Below are positions 40,626 through 50,911 of a stretch of 64,000 nucleotides of DNA, one piece after another. This DNA comes from Pseudopyrenochaeta lycopersici (taxonomy: Eukaryota > Ascomycota > Dothideomycetes > Pleosporales > Pseudopyrenochaetaceae), in assembly GCA_003313425.1 (NCBI GenBank), contig NHZP01000001.1:868001-932000 (forward strand), written 5' to 3'. The notes beneath the pieces were generated by a model. It was not told the DNA's origin. It searched no databases and was given only the letters and a program-made list of their open reading frames with translations. The position numbers and the translations under genes were made by a program. Each line of letters begins with the position of its first letter. Position 1 is the first letter of the stretch.

Positions 40626-41344
40626 TTAAGCTCCCTGTCTGGCTTTCTCTGCACAGATCAGTGCAATGATCCGACTCAGTTCTGCGCTCTGCGCGAACTG
40701 CTCTTGCTTGGTCTGCTCGTCCACATCCTCACTCGCTGCAATGTCATTGCTGACCTTGAGCATTCGATTTTGCAGTGTCAACAACTTTGAAAGCGTGTTG
40801 TCGAGGAAGGGCGCGCTGAAGGTGATGTTGGTGGGTGAAGCACCCGAGTTGGGAATGCGCATCTCGAGCTTTCGCGGTGGCTTCTTTGTGGCGGGCTTGG
40901 AGGGGGCTTGCTGCTGTTCTTGCTGCTGAGGCCTAGGAAGGGTTAGTGTATGATCAATCAATATCGAGTGACTCTCTAGAGAGTCGTTGTAATAAGAATC
41001 GGCCGGATATGATCTTGTGATAGTTCGTCAAGTCCCGCTATGGTTGGCTGATCTTATCGTGGTGATCGTTGGTAGCGCACCGTTTCTTCAACGGCCACTA
41101 AGAAGGGGGCGTAAACGTACTTCTCTCGTTCGACAAAAGTCATGTTCTCTGCCATCTCAGCGACACGATTTGCAATCCTTGATGCCATGATCGTGTATGG
41201 CGACATTTGTGGTTGAGGTGCTGGTTTCACGGCGCCATTTGTTTGAGGCTTCTTTGCCACACTTGCAGCAGGCTTCTTCGTTCGTGAAGCCGCTGTTCGG
41301 TTGACCGTTCGATTCACGGGCGCTGATGCTACAGAGGCTGGCAT
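40626..41344 (-). CDS. small basic hypothetical protein
   Basis: Two exons (complement), 41121-41344 and 40626-40932, joined by a strong GTACGT donor and a CCTAG acceptor with a CACTAACC branch site, give 176 residues. I do not recognise the family. The N-terminal half is Ala/Lys/Thr/Pro-rich and basic (SRTKKPAASVAKKPQTNG), then a helix MASRIANRVAEMAENMTFVE. The second half contains a Gln-rich stretch and a long predicted helix or coiled coil (LDNTLSKLLTLQNRMLKVSN to LSRIIALICAEKARQG). The amphipathic helices suggest a protein-protein interaction subunit. Reading through the donor would add a short tail ending at 41054 instead, which could be an alternative product. Confidence 0.65.
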
Positions 41345-41804
41345 CTTGTAGTTGAACTGTCTACCCACATGAGTTAGCACTGAGCTCAAGATGTAATTAA
41401 GACGGCTGCTCGCATGCATGGCTCGGCATCCTTCGAGTTCGTGGGGCTGAACCCGGGGTGTGACATTCGTTGTGGAGTGAATACTAACCTTTGTTGGTTG
41501 TAAAGTTGCAACAACAATGGAAACTGTAAATCCGAATTAGGGTTTTGATCAAAAGATGTGGTCTTTCAGAAGTAACAAAACGATGACCTAAGGACAAGCA
41601 ATGGGAGACCTCGATATCCTGACTTGAGGTGGCACAGAAGTGGGAAGCAAGCGCCACATGCGACGTCATTGCAGCGGCACGAAGACAGGGGTCAAGGATG
41701 CGGAGTACAACTCCATCCTGATCTCGAACATTGACGTCGGATGGAAAATCATTAAAAGCGATGTTCGCCTAAACACCTTGCTCGAACTTTGCACGATTGT
41801 CAAG
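41345..41804. other. divergent intergenic region
   Basis: About 460 bp between divergent genes; it should hold both promoters. The frame of the downstream acyltransferase stays open to 41640 but has no better start. Confidence 0.4.
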
Positions 41805-43991
41805 ATGCCACCGCCTGCACCATCCAAGGCGGTCAAGAGAAAGAAGAAGGATGACCTCGGTGCTGGGCTACGTGTGTCGAAAGACAATATCGCAGCGCAT
41901 CCAGCCGGACCACCGCGATTCGGCGAGCTGACACAGGCAGAAAGAGCGTTCACGCTGGCGTCAACGTTCTTGTCTGGAGTTTTAGCGTACAGACTCCCTC
42001 TCTCCCCATATTTGCTCGTATTTGCGCTGATATGTCATAGAATAAGTGCTTCGCAATTCCTTGGGGCGCCCCTGAAGTTGATTGATCCGCAATTCTATGA
42101 TGGTTACATGGCATACACGAAAGAATGTTTTGCAATTCTGATCACATGTCTAACGCAATGGTGGGCCCCTACCGTTGTTCGAGTGAGCGGAGACTCGAGC
42201 ATGGTTGGACAACTTATCAAAAAGAAGGACGGGAGCTTGCAGTGTAACTTCGCTGATCGTATGGTGTTGATGGCAAATCATCAGCTGTATACCGACTGGT
42301 TGTACCTTTGGTGGATAGCCTATACAAACAACATGCATGGCTTCATCTATATCATCTTAAAGGAGTCGTTGAAGAACATTCCGATCATTGGCTGGGGAGC
42401 ACAATTCTACAACTTCATCTTCCTGGCAAGGAACTGGGAGGAGGATCAACGAACGTTCAAGAAACATCTCGGGCAGTTGAACAAGCCAAACGATCCAATG
42501 TGGCTCATCATTTTCCCTGAAGGCACAAATCTTTCTGCAAGCACGAGAGAGAAGAGCAAGAAGTGGGCAGAAAAGAATGGCTTACAAGATATGAAACATC
42601 AACTCCTTCCCCGGAGTACTGGATTGCGATTTTGCTTGAACGAGCTGAGGGAGACGACTGAATGGTTATACGACTGCACGATCGCATATGAAGGTGTTCC
42701 GCCTGGCCAGTTCGGTCAAGACATTTTTACTCTTCGATCCTCGTTCTTTGAAGGTCGACCCCCCAAGTCAGTAAACATGCATTGGCGTCGCTTTCACCTC
42801 GATACCATACCAATTCAAAACACAAAAGCCTTCGAAGTTTGGCTTCGCAATCGCTGGCGGGAAAAGGACTATATGCTCGAGTACTTCAATCGTAACAATC
42901 GTTTTCCGGCAGAGGATTTTTGGAAGAACCATCTTGATATGAGCAGCCAGAGTTCGCACAACGGAGGCAAGAGCATTAGAAGTGTGCCTCGTCCAGCTGT
43001 ACAGATTGAAACGGAAGTCAAATCTGGCAATTGGAATGAGTTCGTGAAGATTTTTGCTCCCATCACCAGCGTTATGATGGCTCTAACAGTGGCGTATGGA
43101 GCATCACCAGATGACTTGCCAATACCTGGAGGCAAGGAATTTCTTGAGCAACACATGAAGGCACTGTTAGGTCAAGGTGGGGAGATGAAAGGCCTTCCAA
43201 GTCCTGAGCAGCTCGAAAAGATGATCGAAGGCGCTGCTAAGATGGGCGCAGCCCAAGCGGCTGAACCGAAGCACGTCCCCGAGGTGCAACGACTGACGCA
43301 GGAGAACCTGGCAAGGCTGGTCAAGGAAACGGCAATAAAGAATGGTGTTGTGATGCCCGGGGGGATGAGACGAGCAAGTACAGCACTACCTCAAGCACCG
43401 ACGAAGACACTTGCGACGCCAACTACAGCTGCCCCACGAAAGACGAAGAGCGTAGCGAATATGCCAACTATAGCGAGGAAAGCTGGGGCGGGGCCCGGCA
43501 CTGCCGCACATGCGCGAGCAAACGCCGCGCCTGCTAAATCTGACGTAGTAAAACCTAAGCCAGCACCGGCTGCTGGACCGATGAAAGAAGTCATGACCGC
43601 ATCCGGTGTTATGATCAAAGTACCCAAAGTAGAAGTGGAAGAGGCGAAGAGGACAGGCGTTCTGACAATGAAAAATGGTCTCAGAATTAAGATCGGGAAA
43701 GAAGAAATAGAAGAAGCACAGAAGAAGAAAGGCTCCACCTTTGTGACATCCTCGGGAATACCTATCAAGATAACGCCAAGTGGTGCCATTACAGTGCCAG
43801 AGAAGGCTGGTGCGCCACCATCCGTGAAGGAAAGTCCCGCGACAGCAGGTAAAGTCGCTCCGAAGATTACGCCAGCTGTGAAGAAACCCACTGCTGCTTC
43901 TAAGGTTACGGGAACAACAGCAGCTGCAAAGAAGGCTCCTGTAGCTATTGGTACTGCCAAGAAGGTCACGACTGCCCCTAGGAAGATCTAG
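41805..43991 (+). CDS. 1-acyl-glycerophospholipid acyltransferase (LPLAT/AGPAT family) with long C-terminal tail
   Basis: This is a membrane acyltransferase of phospholipid remodelling, close to the yeast Cst26/animal LCLAT1-AGPAT5 group. It is a single exon of 728 residues. Hydrophobic segments near 50-85 and 105-130 precede the catalytic motifs: MVLMANHQLYTDWLYLWW (the HX4D box) and LIIFPEGTNLSAS (the acyl-acceptor box). GVPPGQFGQDIFTLRS and the C-terminal hydrophobic segment FVKIFAPITSVMMALTVAYG follow. After about residue 450 the protein extends some 280 residues beyond the usual family end. This tail is Ala/Lys/Pro-rich and disordered, with three related units of the form SGV-IKV/SGI-IKI. 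I chose the ATG at 41805 (MPPPAPSKAVKRKKK); upstream in-frame codons add an unlikely leader. Confidence 0.87.
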   Translation: MPPPAPSKAVKRKKKDDLGAGLRVSKDNIAAHPAGPPRFGELTQAERAFTLASTFLSGVLAYRLPLSPYLLVFALICHRISASQFLGAPLKLIDPQFYDGYMAYTKECFAILITCLTQWWAPTVVRVSGDSSMVGQLIKKKDGSLQCNFADRMVLMANHQLYTDWLYLWWIAYTNNMHGFIYIILKESLKNIPIIGWGAQFYNFIFLARNWEEDQRTFKKHLGQLNKPNDPMWLIIFPEGTNLSASTREKSKKWAEKNGLQDMKHQLLPRSTGLRFCLNELRETTEWLYDCTIAYEGVPPGQFGQDIFTLRSSFFEGRPPKSVNMHWRRFHLDTIPIQNTKAFEVWLRNRWREKDYMLEYFNRNNRFPAEDFWKNHLDMSSQSSHNGGKSIRSVPRPAVQIETEVKSGNWNEFVKIFAPITSVMMALTVAYGASPDDLPIPGGKEFLEQHMKALLGQGGEMKGLPSPEQLEKMIEGAAKMGAAQAAEPKHVPEVQRLTQENLARLVKETAIKNGVVMPGGMRRASTALPQAPTKTLATPTTAAPRKTKSVANMPTIARKAGAGPGTAAHARANAAPAKSDVVKPKPAPAAGPMKEVMTASGVMIKVPKVEVEEAKRTGVLTMKNGLRIKIGKEEIEEAQKKKGSTFVTSSGIPIKITPSGAITVPEKAGAPPSVKESPATAGKVAPKITPAVKKPTAASKVTGTTAAAKKAPVAIGTAKKVTTAPRKI

Positions 43992-44552
43992 ACAGTGAAA
44001 AGAACATGGAGGAAGTAGGCATTTGTATTATTATGGAATCACTTCAAGGCTGCTTTCAGGAGATCGGAACGGGTTTTCTCTAGCACAGGATACCCGATCT
44101 CAACCACTTTGTAACGAGTACATGTTTTCTGATATACATAGTAGACTAATTTACGTCTGCTTTGCTTGGAATTTATAATTAGGAAACTCGGAATGGAGCA
44201 ATATAGATGGAGTTCACTTCATTTTTGGATGAAAGGGTTCAGTGAGGACCATCAACGGTAGCCTTGTAAGACTCAATCTGAATGCACAGGCACCAATCAT
44301 GATCTACTACGCTTTATCAACCTATCCCTGCATCTTTTACATCCAGGCTACCAGACCCTGGTTTATCCCTGTGCCACAAATACGTCATCGCGCGGAGCGG
44401 CAACGGGACCCCAGCATGGAAACAGGATCGAGGATGTGGCGTCGGCGTGGACATCATCGAGCATCATGATCTAGACCTCTGGATTCAGATTTACAGTTAC
44501 TTCAACTCAGCATTTTGTCCAATTAATTGATGCGATTAACGATTGAGGGAAA
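43992..44552. other. intergenic, no gene seen
   Basis: About 560 bp between plus-strand genes; 3' UTR and promoter are expected, and I see nothing further. Confidence 0.4.
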
Positions 44553-45321
44553 ATGGCAGGCTTCATCAAAGATATCATCTGGAACTCGGTGGAAGGCTTC
44601 GTTGAAGCGGGCACACGGTCCGCGGGCGGATATGCTGGGGATGCGTTGATCAAAGCTGGCGATATGATTGAGAATGGCGGACGAGGCGTGGGAAATAGTA
44701 AGTGTCCATTGTATCCATTCTTTCCTCGCATGGATCAGATACTAATGGATAAATGAATTAGGCATTGAGCGTAAAGCAAGCACATACGGTTCCTCTATAT
44801 CCGGCCAAACCTATCAACCCTCACCGAAGGCTCTCCCCTCAACAGCTCGCAAGCCGGTCATAAAGCGGTCCAACTCGACGCCCGCGAACAGCAAACCAGC
44901 AGCGACCAAGACACCGAGCAAGTACCCGGGGAAGAATCAAGTCGGCGGTACAACGGGCGCGAAGAAAGCTGTTACGGGCGGTGTGGGAGCAGCTCAACGG
45001 TCTATTCCACCTTTCAAAGGCCCCACATCTACATCAACAGCCTCCAAGACCCTACCGAAGTCGTATCCGAATAGTAGTAGCGCTCCAAAACCATATGGCG
45101 GAAATTCCTTCCCATCATCTGGTAGCAAGACAGCTGTCAAGCCGGGGCAGCCAAAGCCGTTTGTGCCTCCAGTTGCAAAGAAAACAGATGAGAAGAAGCC
45201 GTATCCAGGGACGAACACATTACCAGGGCAAGGCAGCAAGACTCCAGTAAAGGCGAAGCCACCGCCGAGGTTGGGGCCGCAGATTGGAGAGGGCCAGAAG
45301 ATGCAGCATATAGCTGTTTGA
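44553..45321 (+). CDS. hypothetical Pro/Lys-rich disordered protein with conserved-looking N-terminus
   Basis: There are two exons, 44553-44697 and 44762-45321, with a TACTAAT branch site, closing to 234 residues. The first ~48 residues form a defined amphipathic and Gly-rich region (MAGFIKDIIWNSVEGFVEAG, then GYAGDALIKAGDMIENGGRG). The rest is low-complexity, rich in Pro, Lys, Ser, Thr and Gly (KPYGGNSFPSSGSKTAVKPG-type stretches), with several KTP/KP motifs. I do not recognise a family. There is no signal peptide or clear membrane span, and the helical N-terminus might bind membranes. The splice junction restores a smooth reading (GRGVGNSIERKASTYGSS), so the gene is probably real. Confidence 0.65.
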
Positions 45322-45931
45322 AAGTGCGTGTAACACAAGAGATGGTTGCTGCGCTGGAAGCATGGAGATGGCCAGCAGCAGTACTATCTGCCGTTAGGGA
45401 TTAAAAGGCACCTGTAAGACTACATTGATAATGTTTGACAGAGGTTATAAGCTTAGTTGAAACGCCGCTTTCGAAGTTGGAATGGCGTTTATTATTCCCG
45501 CATAGCGGTGTGCACTTCCTTTTGTGATCTACGCTCCGTTTATTTGGTCGTCCTTGAGCTAATAAAAACTTCAAGATACCTTCGTCCTCTTGGGAACTTT
45601 TTAGTGCCCCGTTTTATAAGCGTTCTAGATATGCCCTCTGGCCAGCTGGTTGCTGTTGTCATGTTCCGAGGGAGCGGACATAACCCCGTCGTCGTACGAG
45701 TCCAATGTCGATCGATACTACCTACCCCACATCATCAGACCCCAACTTCCCCAACAAGCGGTTCAAACCGCCTATGGAAATATGTCATGCAAGGTGCCCG
45801 GATAGGCATGCCGGCGCCACTTAATACGTCAAGCTCTTTAGCGAGTATCTTAGCATGCTTAATCCCTTCCTAATGTCCCCATCACTGCTTTCCCTTCTTT
45901 GACAACTGTAATCATTTGTGACATAGAGAAT
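45322..45931. other. intergenic, no gene seen
   Basis: About 610 bp upstream of the permease gene with no supported feature. Confidence 0.4.
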
Positions 45932-47555
45932 ATGCAATCCGTTGGTACTGAACAGCAGGATGTGGTGGATGGTAAACATGAGATACAAAGGGACCAGAGT
46001 CGAAACGAGTATGAGGATCTGGAAGCCACGCAGGTGACAACAACGAACGACGACATTGATCCTGTTATCGAGAAGCGGGTGCGACGAAAGCTGGATAAGC
46101 ATCTGATCCCACTGTTGTCGGCGCTGTATCTCCTCGCCTTCTTAGACCGATCGAACATTGGGTACGTATCTCTAAGCGTTTCAATGATATCACGAATAAC
46201 ACTTGCTAGAAATGCGCGCATCGCTGGCATGGAAGAAGATCTTCGCCTTAGCAGTTCGCAGTATCAATGGCTTCTTACCATATTCTATATCTCCTACATC
46301 ATCTTTGGCTTTTTGGCTATCATGTGGAAAGTGGTGCCTCCACACCGGTGGGCCGCAGGCTGCGTCTTTGGATGGGGTCTGGTGTCGACTGTACAAGCTG
46401 GAGCGCACTCCTGGAGCGCGATGATGGCGTTGAGATTCCTCATGGGTGTGGCGGAGATCGCGTTTGGCCCAGGCGTACCATACTTGCTTTCATTCTTCTA
46501 TCTGAGGCATGAGCTTGGGTTAAGGGCAGGCATGTTTTTGAGTGCGGCACCACTAGCGAACACATTTGCGGGAGCATTAGCATATGGGATAACGAGTGGG
46601 AATCCTATCATAGCAAAGTGGAGAGTATTATTTTTGGCCGAGGGGTTACCAACTGTATGCATGGCAGTGGTTGCCTGGCTTTTCTTGCCTGATAGCCCAG
46701 AGAAGGCGAGGTTTTTGAACGAAGAAGAGAAGATAGTGGCGAAGGCTCGAGGTGTAAGACAAGCTGGCGCTGCTACTAGAACCGGAGGCATAGTATGGAA
46801 AGACTTGCTGGAGGGTCTAGCAGACCCCAAAGGATGGATACTAGGGGAAAGTATCTCACCTGGAGGTCCGAATTTTGCTAACTCTATCATAGTTGATGTA
46901 CTTCTCTGGAAACGTAGCATTTTCATCGCTACCAGTGTTTCTGCCAACGATTTTGAGGGATATGGGGTTTACTGCAGTCAATGCTCAGGGCCTGACTGCA
47001 CCTCCGTTCTTCCTTTCTTTCCTTGTGGTCATTGCAACATGCTATATCGCAGACCGGACACAACAGCGCGGCATTACAATCATAGTACTGACCGCGATCG
47101 GTGGTACAGGCTATGTCATTCTAGCCACCACGAAAAGCGTCGGAGCCCGGTATTTTGGAGTTTTTTTAGCGACTACTGGAATATTCCCTGCGATTGGTAA
47201 CGTTCTGCCTTGGGTGACTAACAATCAAGGTTCAGACACGCGCAGAGGCGCTGGCATTGTCATCCTGAATCTGATCGGCCAGTGCGGTCCCCTCTTAGGA
47301 ACTCGGCTCTATCCAGCTGCAGAAGGGCCTTTCTACGTGAAGGGTCAGTCGGTATGTGCGGCATTCATGTTTTTCTTCTGCTGTCTAGCATTGGTGCTGA
47401 GAACACTGCTCGTTTGGGAGAACAAGAAGCTGGATAGGAAGTATGGGACCGTGGCGCAACAGAAGCTGGCTAAAGAAGAAGCTCCGTCAAGAGGCCGACC
47501 AAAGCAGGAAGTTGGTGTTGAAAATTACGGGCCGCTGTTTAGGTACGTTTTGTAG
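45932..47555 (+). CDS. MFS permease of the Dal5/allantoate (anion:cation symporter) family; frame does not close
   Basis: A 12-TM transporter of the Dal5-like family, which imports organic anions such as allantoate, nicotinate or vitamins. The apparent exons are 45932-46161, 46210-46850 and 46893-47555. The cytosolic N-terminus is followed by KHLIPLLSALYLLAFLDRSNIGNARIAG, split by a 48-nt intron. Then come YQWLLTIFYISYIIFGFL, MALRFLMGVAEIAFGPG and FLPDSPEKARFLNEEE. The last exon has MYFSGNVAFSSLPVFLPTIL and the family ending KYG...GVENYGPLFRYVL. The second intron has a good branch site (GCTAAC) and acceptor (CATAG), but the only suitable donor (GTATCT at 46851) leaves the frame off by one base and the intron only 42 nt long. 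Either a frameshift has inactivated the gene, an unusual donor is used, or there is a base error. Confidence 0.75.
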
Positions 47556-48227
47556 CGGTGCGGTTATCATGGAAGAGCTTATTGCCAGAAGATTGCGAAA
47601 GAATGATCAACCTGGTAAATGGTGCAACTCGCGTCTGTGGACGATGAAGCTTATTGTGCTCCCATTTATGGCCTAGCAAGCCGTACGAGGTTGCCAGTGG
47701 TATTGTCGTAGGTGGAGATAAGCGTTTTCTAGTGTTCGCATCATTGCGTCATAGCGAGGAGATTGTGCAGGAACAGATGGCTATGTTATCAACAGAGTAC
47801 CAAATTAGGCAAGAGAGCACGCGAGCACCTTCCCGTCCCCCATCTCCCTGCTGGTTGTGCTGTGATTGTCGAAGTTAAGTCGCCAATAGCGGGATGCTAC
47901 AACTGGCCAGCGATTGAATGATTGAACGATTGAACTGTGCTAGGCGCGTTGAGTGCATGGAAAGGGCCCTATTTATTGCTGCTCGATTTGCAGATTTGGA
48001 GGGGGGGGCTAGACTGCATCTAGCCGTGCTTGGACCAAGCATTTCGTCACTGCCAAATTCGAGCCCACGAAAGGGCTCCATGCACCTCCACTTCACATTA
48101 CTTGCCAGTTCTCAATCCTCAACGAGCGCTAACGACTGAGCGTCTCAAGTCAGTGGCTCACCGCTGCAGTTGCATCCCGGCTCCGACAACACGTCTGCCA
48201 TAGGTATCGTGATTCGCGCAGTACCCA
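47556..48227. other. intergenic, no gene seen
   Basis: About 670 bp between the permease and the magnesium transporter. A run of nine or so G residues lies at about 48000-48008; nothing else stands out. Confidence 0.4.
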
Positions 48228-50911
48228 ATGGCATCCAATCCAGGTCGCCCTGCTGGGCCTGAGCCGAGCAGTGCTCCACCTGCCGGAGCGAATCGAGGCG
48301 GCCCTTCCTACGCTGAAGCCGCAACTTCCCACAGTCCTGCAGACAAGCCCTCACAACATCAGGCTGCGTCTTCCTCGGCCGCTCCTGCGAAGAAAAAGAA
48401 GCATCGTGGTGGCAAGAAGCGGCGCAACCGCAGGCAGTCGTTCGCTGCATCGCAAGATCTAGGCACGGGAGATATGAACGATGACCGCCCGAGCCTGGCA
48501 AACATCGCCGGTCACGAGAACTCGAGAGGGAGCAGCAACTTCTACCGCCAGCATGGCAACCTCAGCTCTACAAGTCTCGAGAGCGAGGCCTTGCTTGATC
48601 ATCGCGACCAGCCTACACTGAGAACGCGCCGGCCGAGCGTTCCAGTTACCTCGATATACCAGCCGCGCCCTAGCCAGTCTTCAATCAGCTCTCCACAACG
48701 ACTCCAGCCGCCAAAGGCATCGAATGCCTTCGGTCGATCGCGCCTCTCACACACCCCCGAGGTCAACTATAGCGACGGCGACGATGACGATGCGGACGAC
48801 AGAACACCACTGATGAGTACATCTCAGCGAGACATCAAGACTGGCACAAGCTATGGTGGGGCAAGCGCCCTCTCAGGCTCCGGCAGACAACGTGGAGCCA
48901 GCAGGTCCTCCATGTCAAGTGGCAGACAAAGACCTGTTCTGTTCACTCAGCACCAGTCGCAGACCAACTTCCAAGACTACGATGTCAACAATCCACCATC
49001 CGTCCCTGCTAGCCCAGTCTTTGAAGCCAATTCTGGACTCGATGACGTGATGCTCACGGAACACCTGGAGCTCATGTCTGAGCCAGAATTGCCCTCGAAT
49101 CGATCTCACGATGCATTAATCAATATTGACGAGCAAAGTACCGGGGGCTCGCCTCCCGGCCCAGGCGAGTTTCGGCGCCGCATGACTACTACGGCTCTTG
49201 AAGATGTCTGCTTCCCGCACGAGACTATGTCTGAGTTGGGTCATGAAGACTACCTGAACGCTCCCGCAACCGGAGAACCCACCAGCAGACGGAGGCGTCG
49301 TCGCTGGCCTGACCTAAGCATCTTACAATCTTGGGCGCATGAGGAAAAGGAGCAGCGAACAATGGAAGGAATGCGTATGCGAAAGGTCAGTGAGCCGCTG
49401 ATGGTCGAAGGGCGCTTACGTCCACGGCGGCGCGTCTGGCATCGCGAGGCAAGCGATGCGCCTTTCCGCTTTACCTATTTCAATGAGACTTTCGACAACA
49501 CTATCCACAGTCAGAGCATCAGCGAGCTTTTACAGCCGGGACAGACTTTCAGAAACCTGTTTATCCCAGATCCTCCGCTTTTAGTGGACAGCAGCGACGA
49601 TGATACTGACGAGGAAGAGGATTTGCAACACTTGAGCACAAACGGATATGGTTCGCGCGTGCCAACTCGATCGTCCTCAAAGGCAGAAGGCAAAATCTCT
49701 TCAGGCGAGCAAACACGCCCAACCTCCCCACGTCCAGCAGAAACGCCCAAACCCGAGCAAGAAAAGCCACAACGATTTGGTCCTCGACCCGCATGGTGGC
49801 TCGATGTGATGTCGCCCACGGAGACCGAGATGAAGGTCATAGCGAAAACTTTTGGCATTCATCCGCTCACTTCTGAAGATATTCTGATGCAGGAACAGCG
49901 CGAGAAGGTTGAGCTTTTCAAACACTACTACTTTATCAACTACCGGACTTTTGAACAGGATGAAACCAGCGAAGATTACCTGGAGCCAGTGAATCTGTAC
50001 GTTGTCGTGTTCCGAGAAGGCGTGATCAGCTTTCACTTTTCCATGACGCCACATCCCGCAAACGTTCGCCGACGTATCCGCCAGCTCTCAGATTATCTTG
50101 TATTATCGCCTGATTGGATATCGTACGCTATCATTGACGACATTACCGATGCGTATGCACCCATGATTCAGAGAATTGAAGAAGAAGTTGACGACATCGA
50201 TGAAGCCATCTTACGACTTCATTCAGATGAAGAAGAACAAGAGGCTGAGAAAAGCCAATCGTACTCATACAACAATCCGCACTACGAGAAAAAGTCTGAA
50301 GGAACAAAGGAGCAGCAAGAAAGTGGGCGGGACATGCTGCGACGGGTCGGCGAGTGTAGAAAGAAGGTTATGAGTTTGTATCGCTTGCTGGGCAATAAGG
50401 CAGATGTCATCAAGGGCTTTGCAAAGAGATGTAATGAGCAGTGGGATATTGCACCACGCAATGAGATTGGCATGTATCTTGGAGACATTCAGGATCACAT
50501 TGTCACCATGACTGGCAACTTGAGCCATTACGAGAAGTAAGATTTGTTCGAAACCTCGGTTGGAGAGTATACTAACTCGGTTAATAGTCTCCTCTCGCGT
50601 GCCCACAGCAATTATCTCGCTCAGATTAACATTAGGATGAACGAGCGCCAGGAAAAGACATCAGATATCTTGGGCAAGCTTACTGTGCTCGGAACGATCG
50701 TCTTGCCCATGAATGTTGTAACTGGCATTTGGGGTATGAATTGGTGAGTCACAATGCCACAGCTAGGCAGTACGCATAACTAATTTTCTACAGTCTTGTT
50801 CCTGGTCAAGACGTGGAGAGTTTGACTTGGTTCTGGTGCATTACTGGAGGCCTTGTTGGCTTCGGTCTTATGTGTTACTTCATCGCTAAGAGAGTATATG
50901 GCATAGTATAG
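48228..50911 (+). CDS. CorA-family Mg2+ transporter (Alr1/Mnr2 type)
   Basis: Transports Mg2+ across the plasma membrane (Alr) or the vacuolar membrane (Mnr2). There are three exons, 48228-50536, 50588-50743 and 50794-50911, closing to 860 residues. A long disordered, Ser- and Arg-rich cytosolic N-terminus contains a basic cluster (AKKKKHRGGKKRRNRRQS). The CorA domain starts at about residue 521 with PRPAWWLDVMSPTETEMKVI, then FGIHPLTSEDILMQEQREKV and FKHYYFINYRTFEQ. The stalk helices continue to two C-terminal membrane segments. The first ends in the signature GMN (residues 819-821), split from the loop CLVPGQDVESLTWFW by the last intron. The big N-terminus with this architecture fits Mnr2 somewhat better than Alr1, but I would not force the choice. 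Confidence 0.93.
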
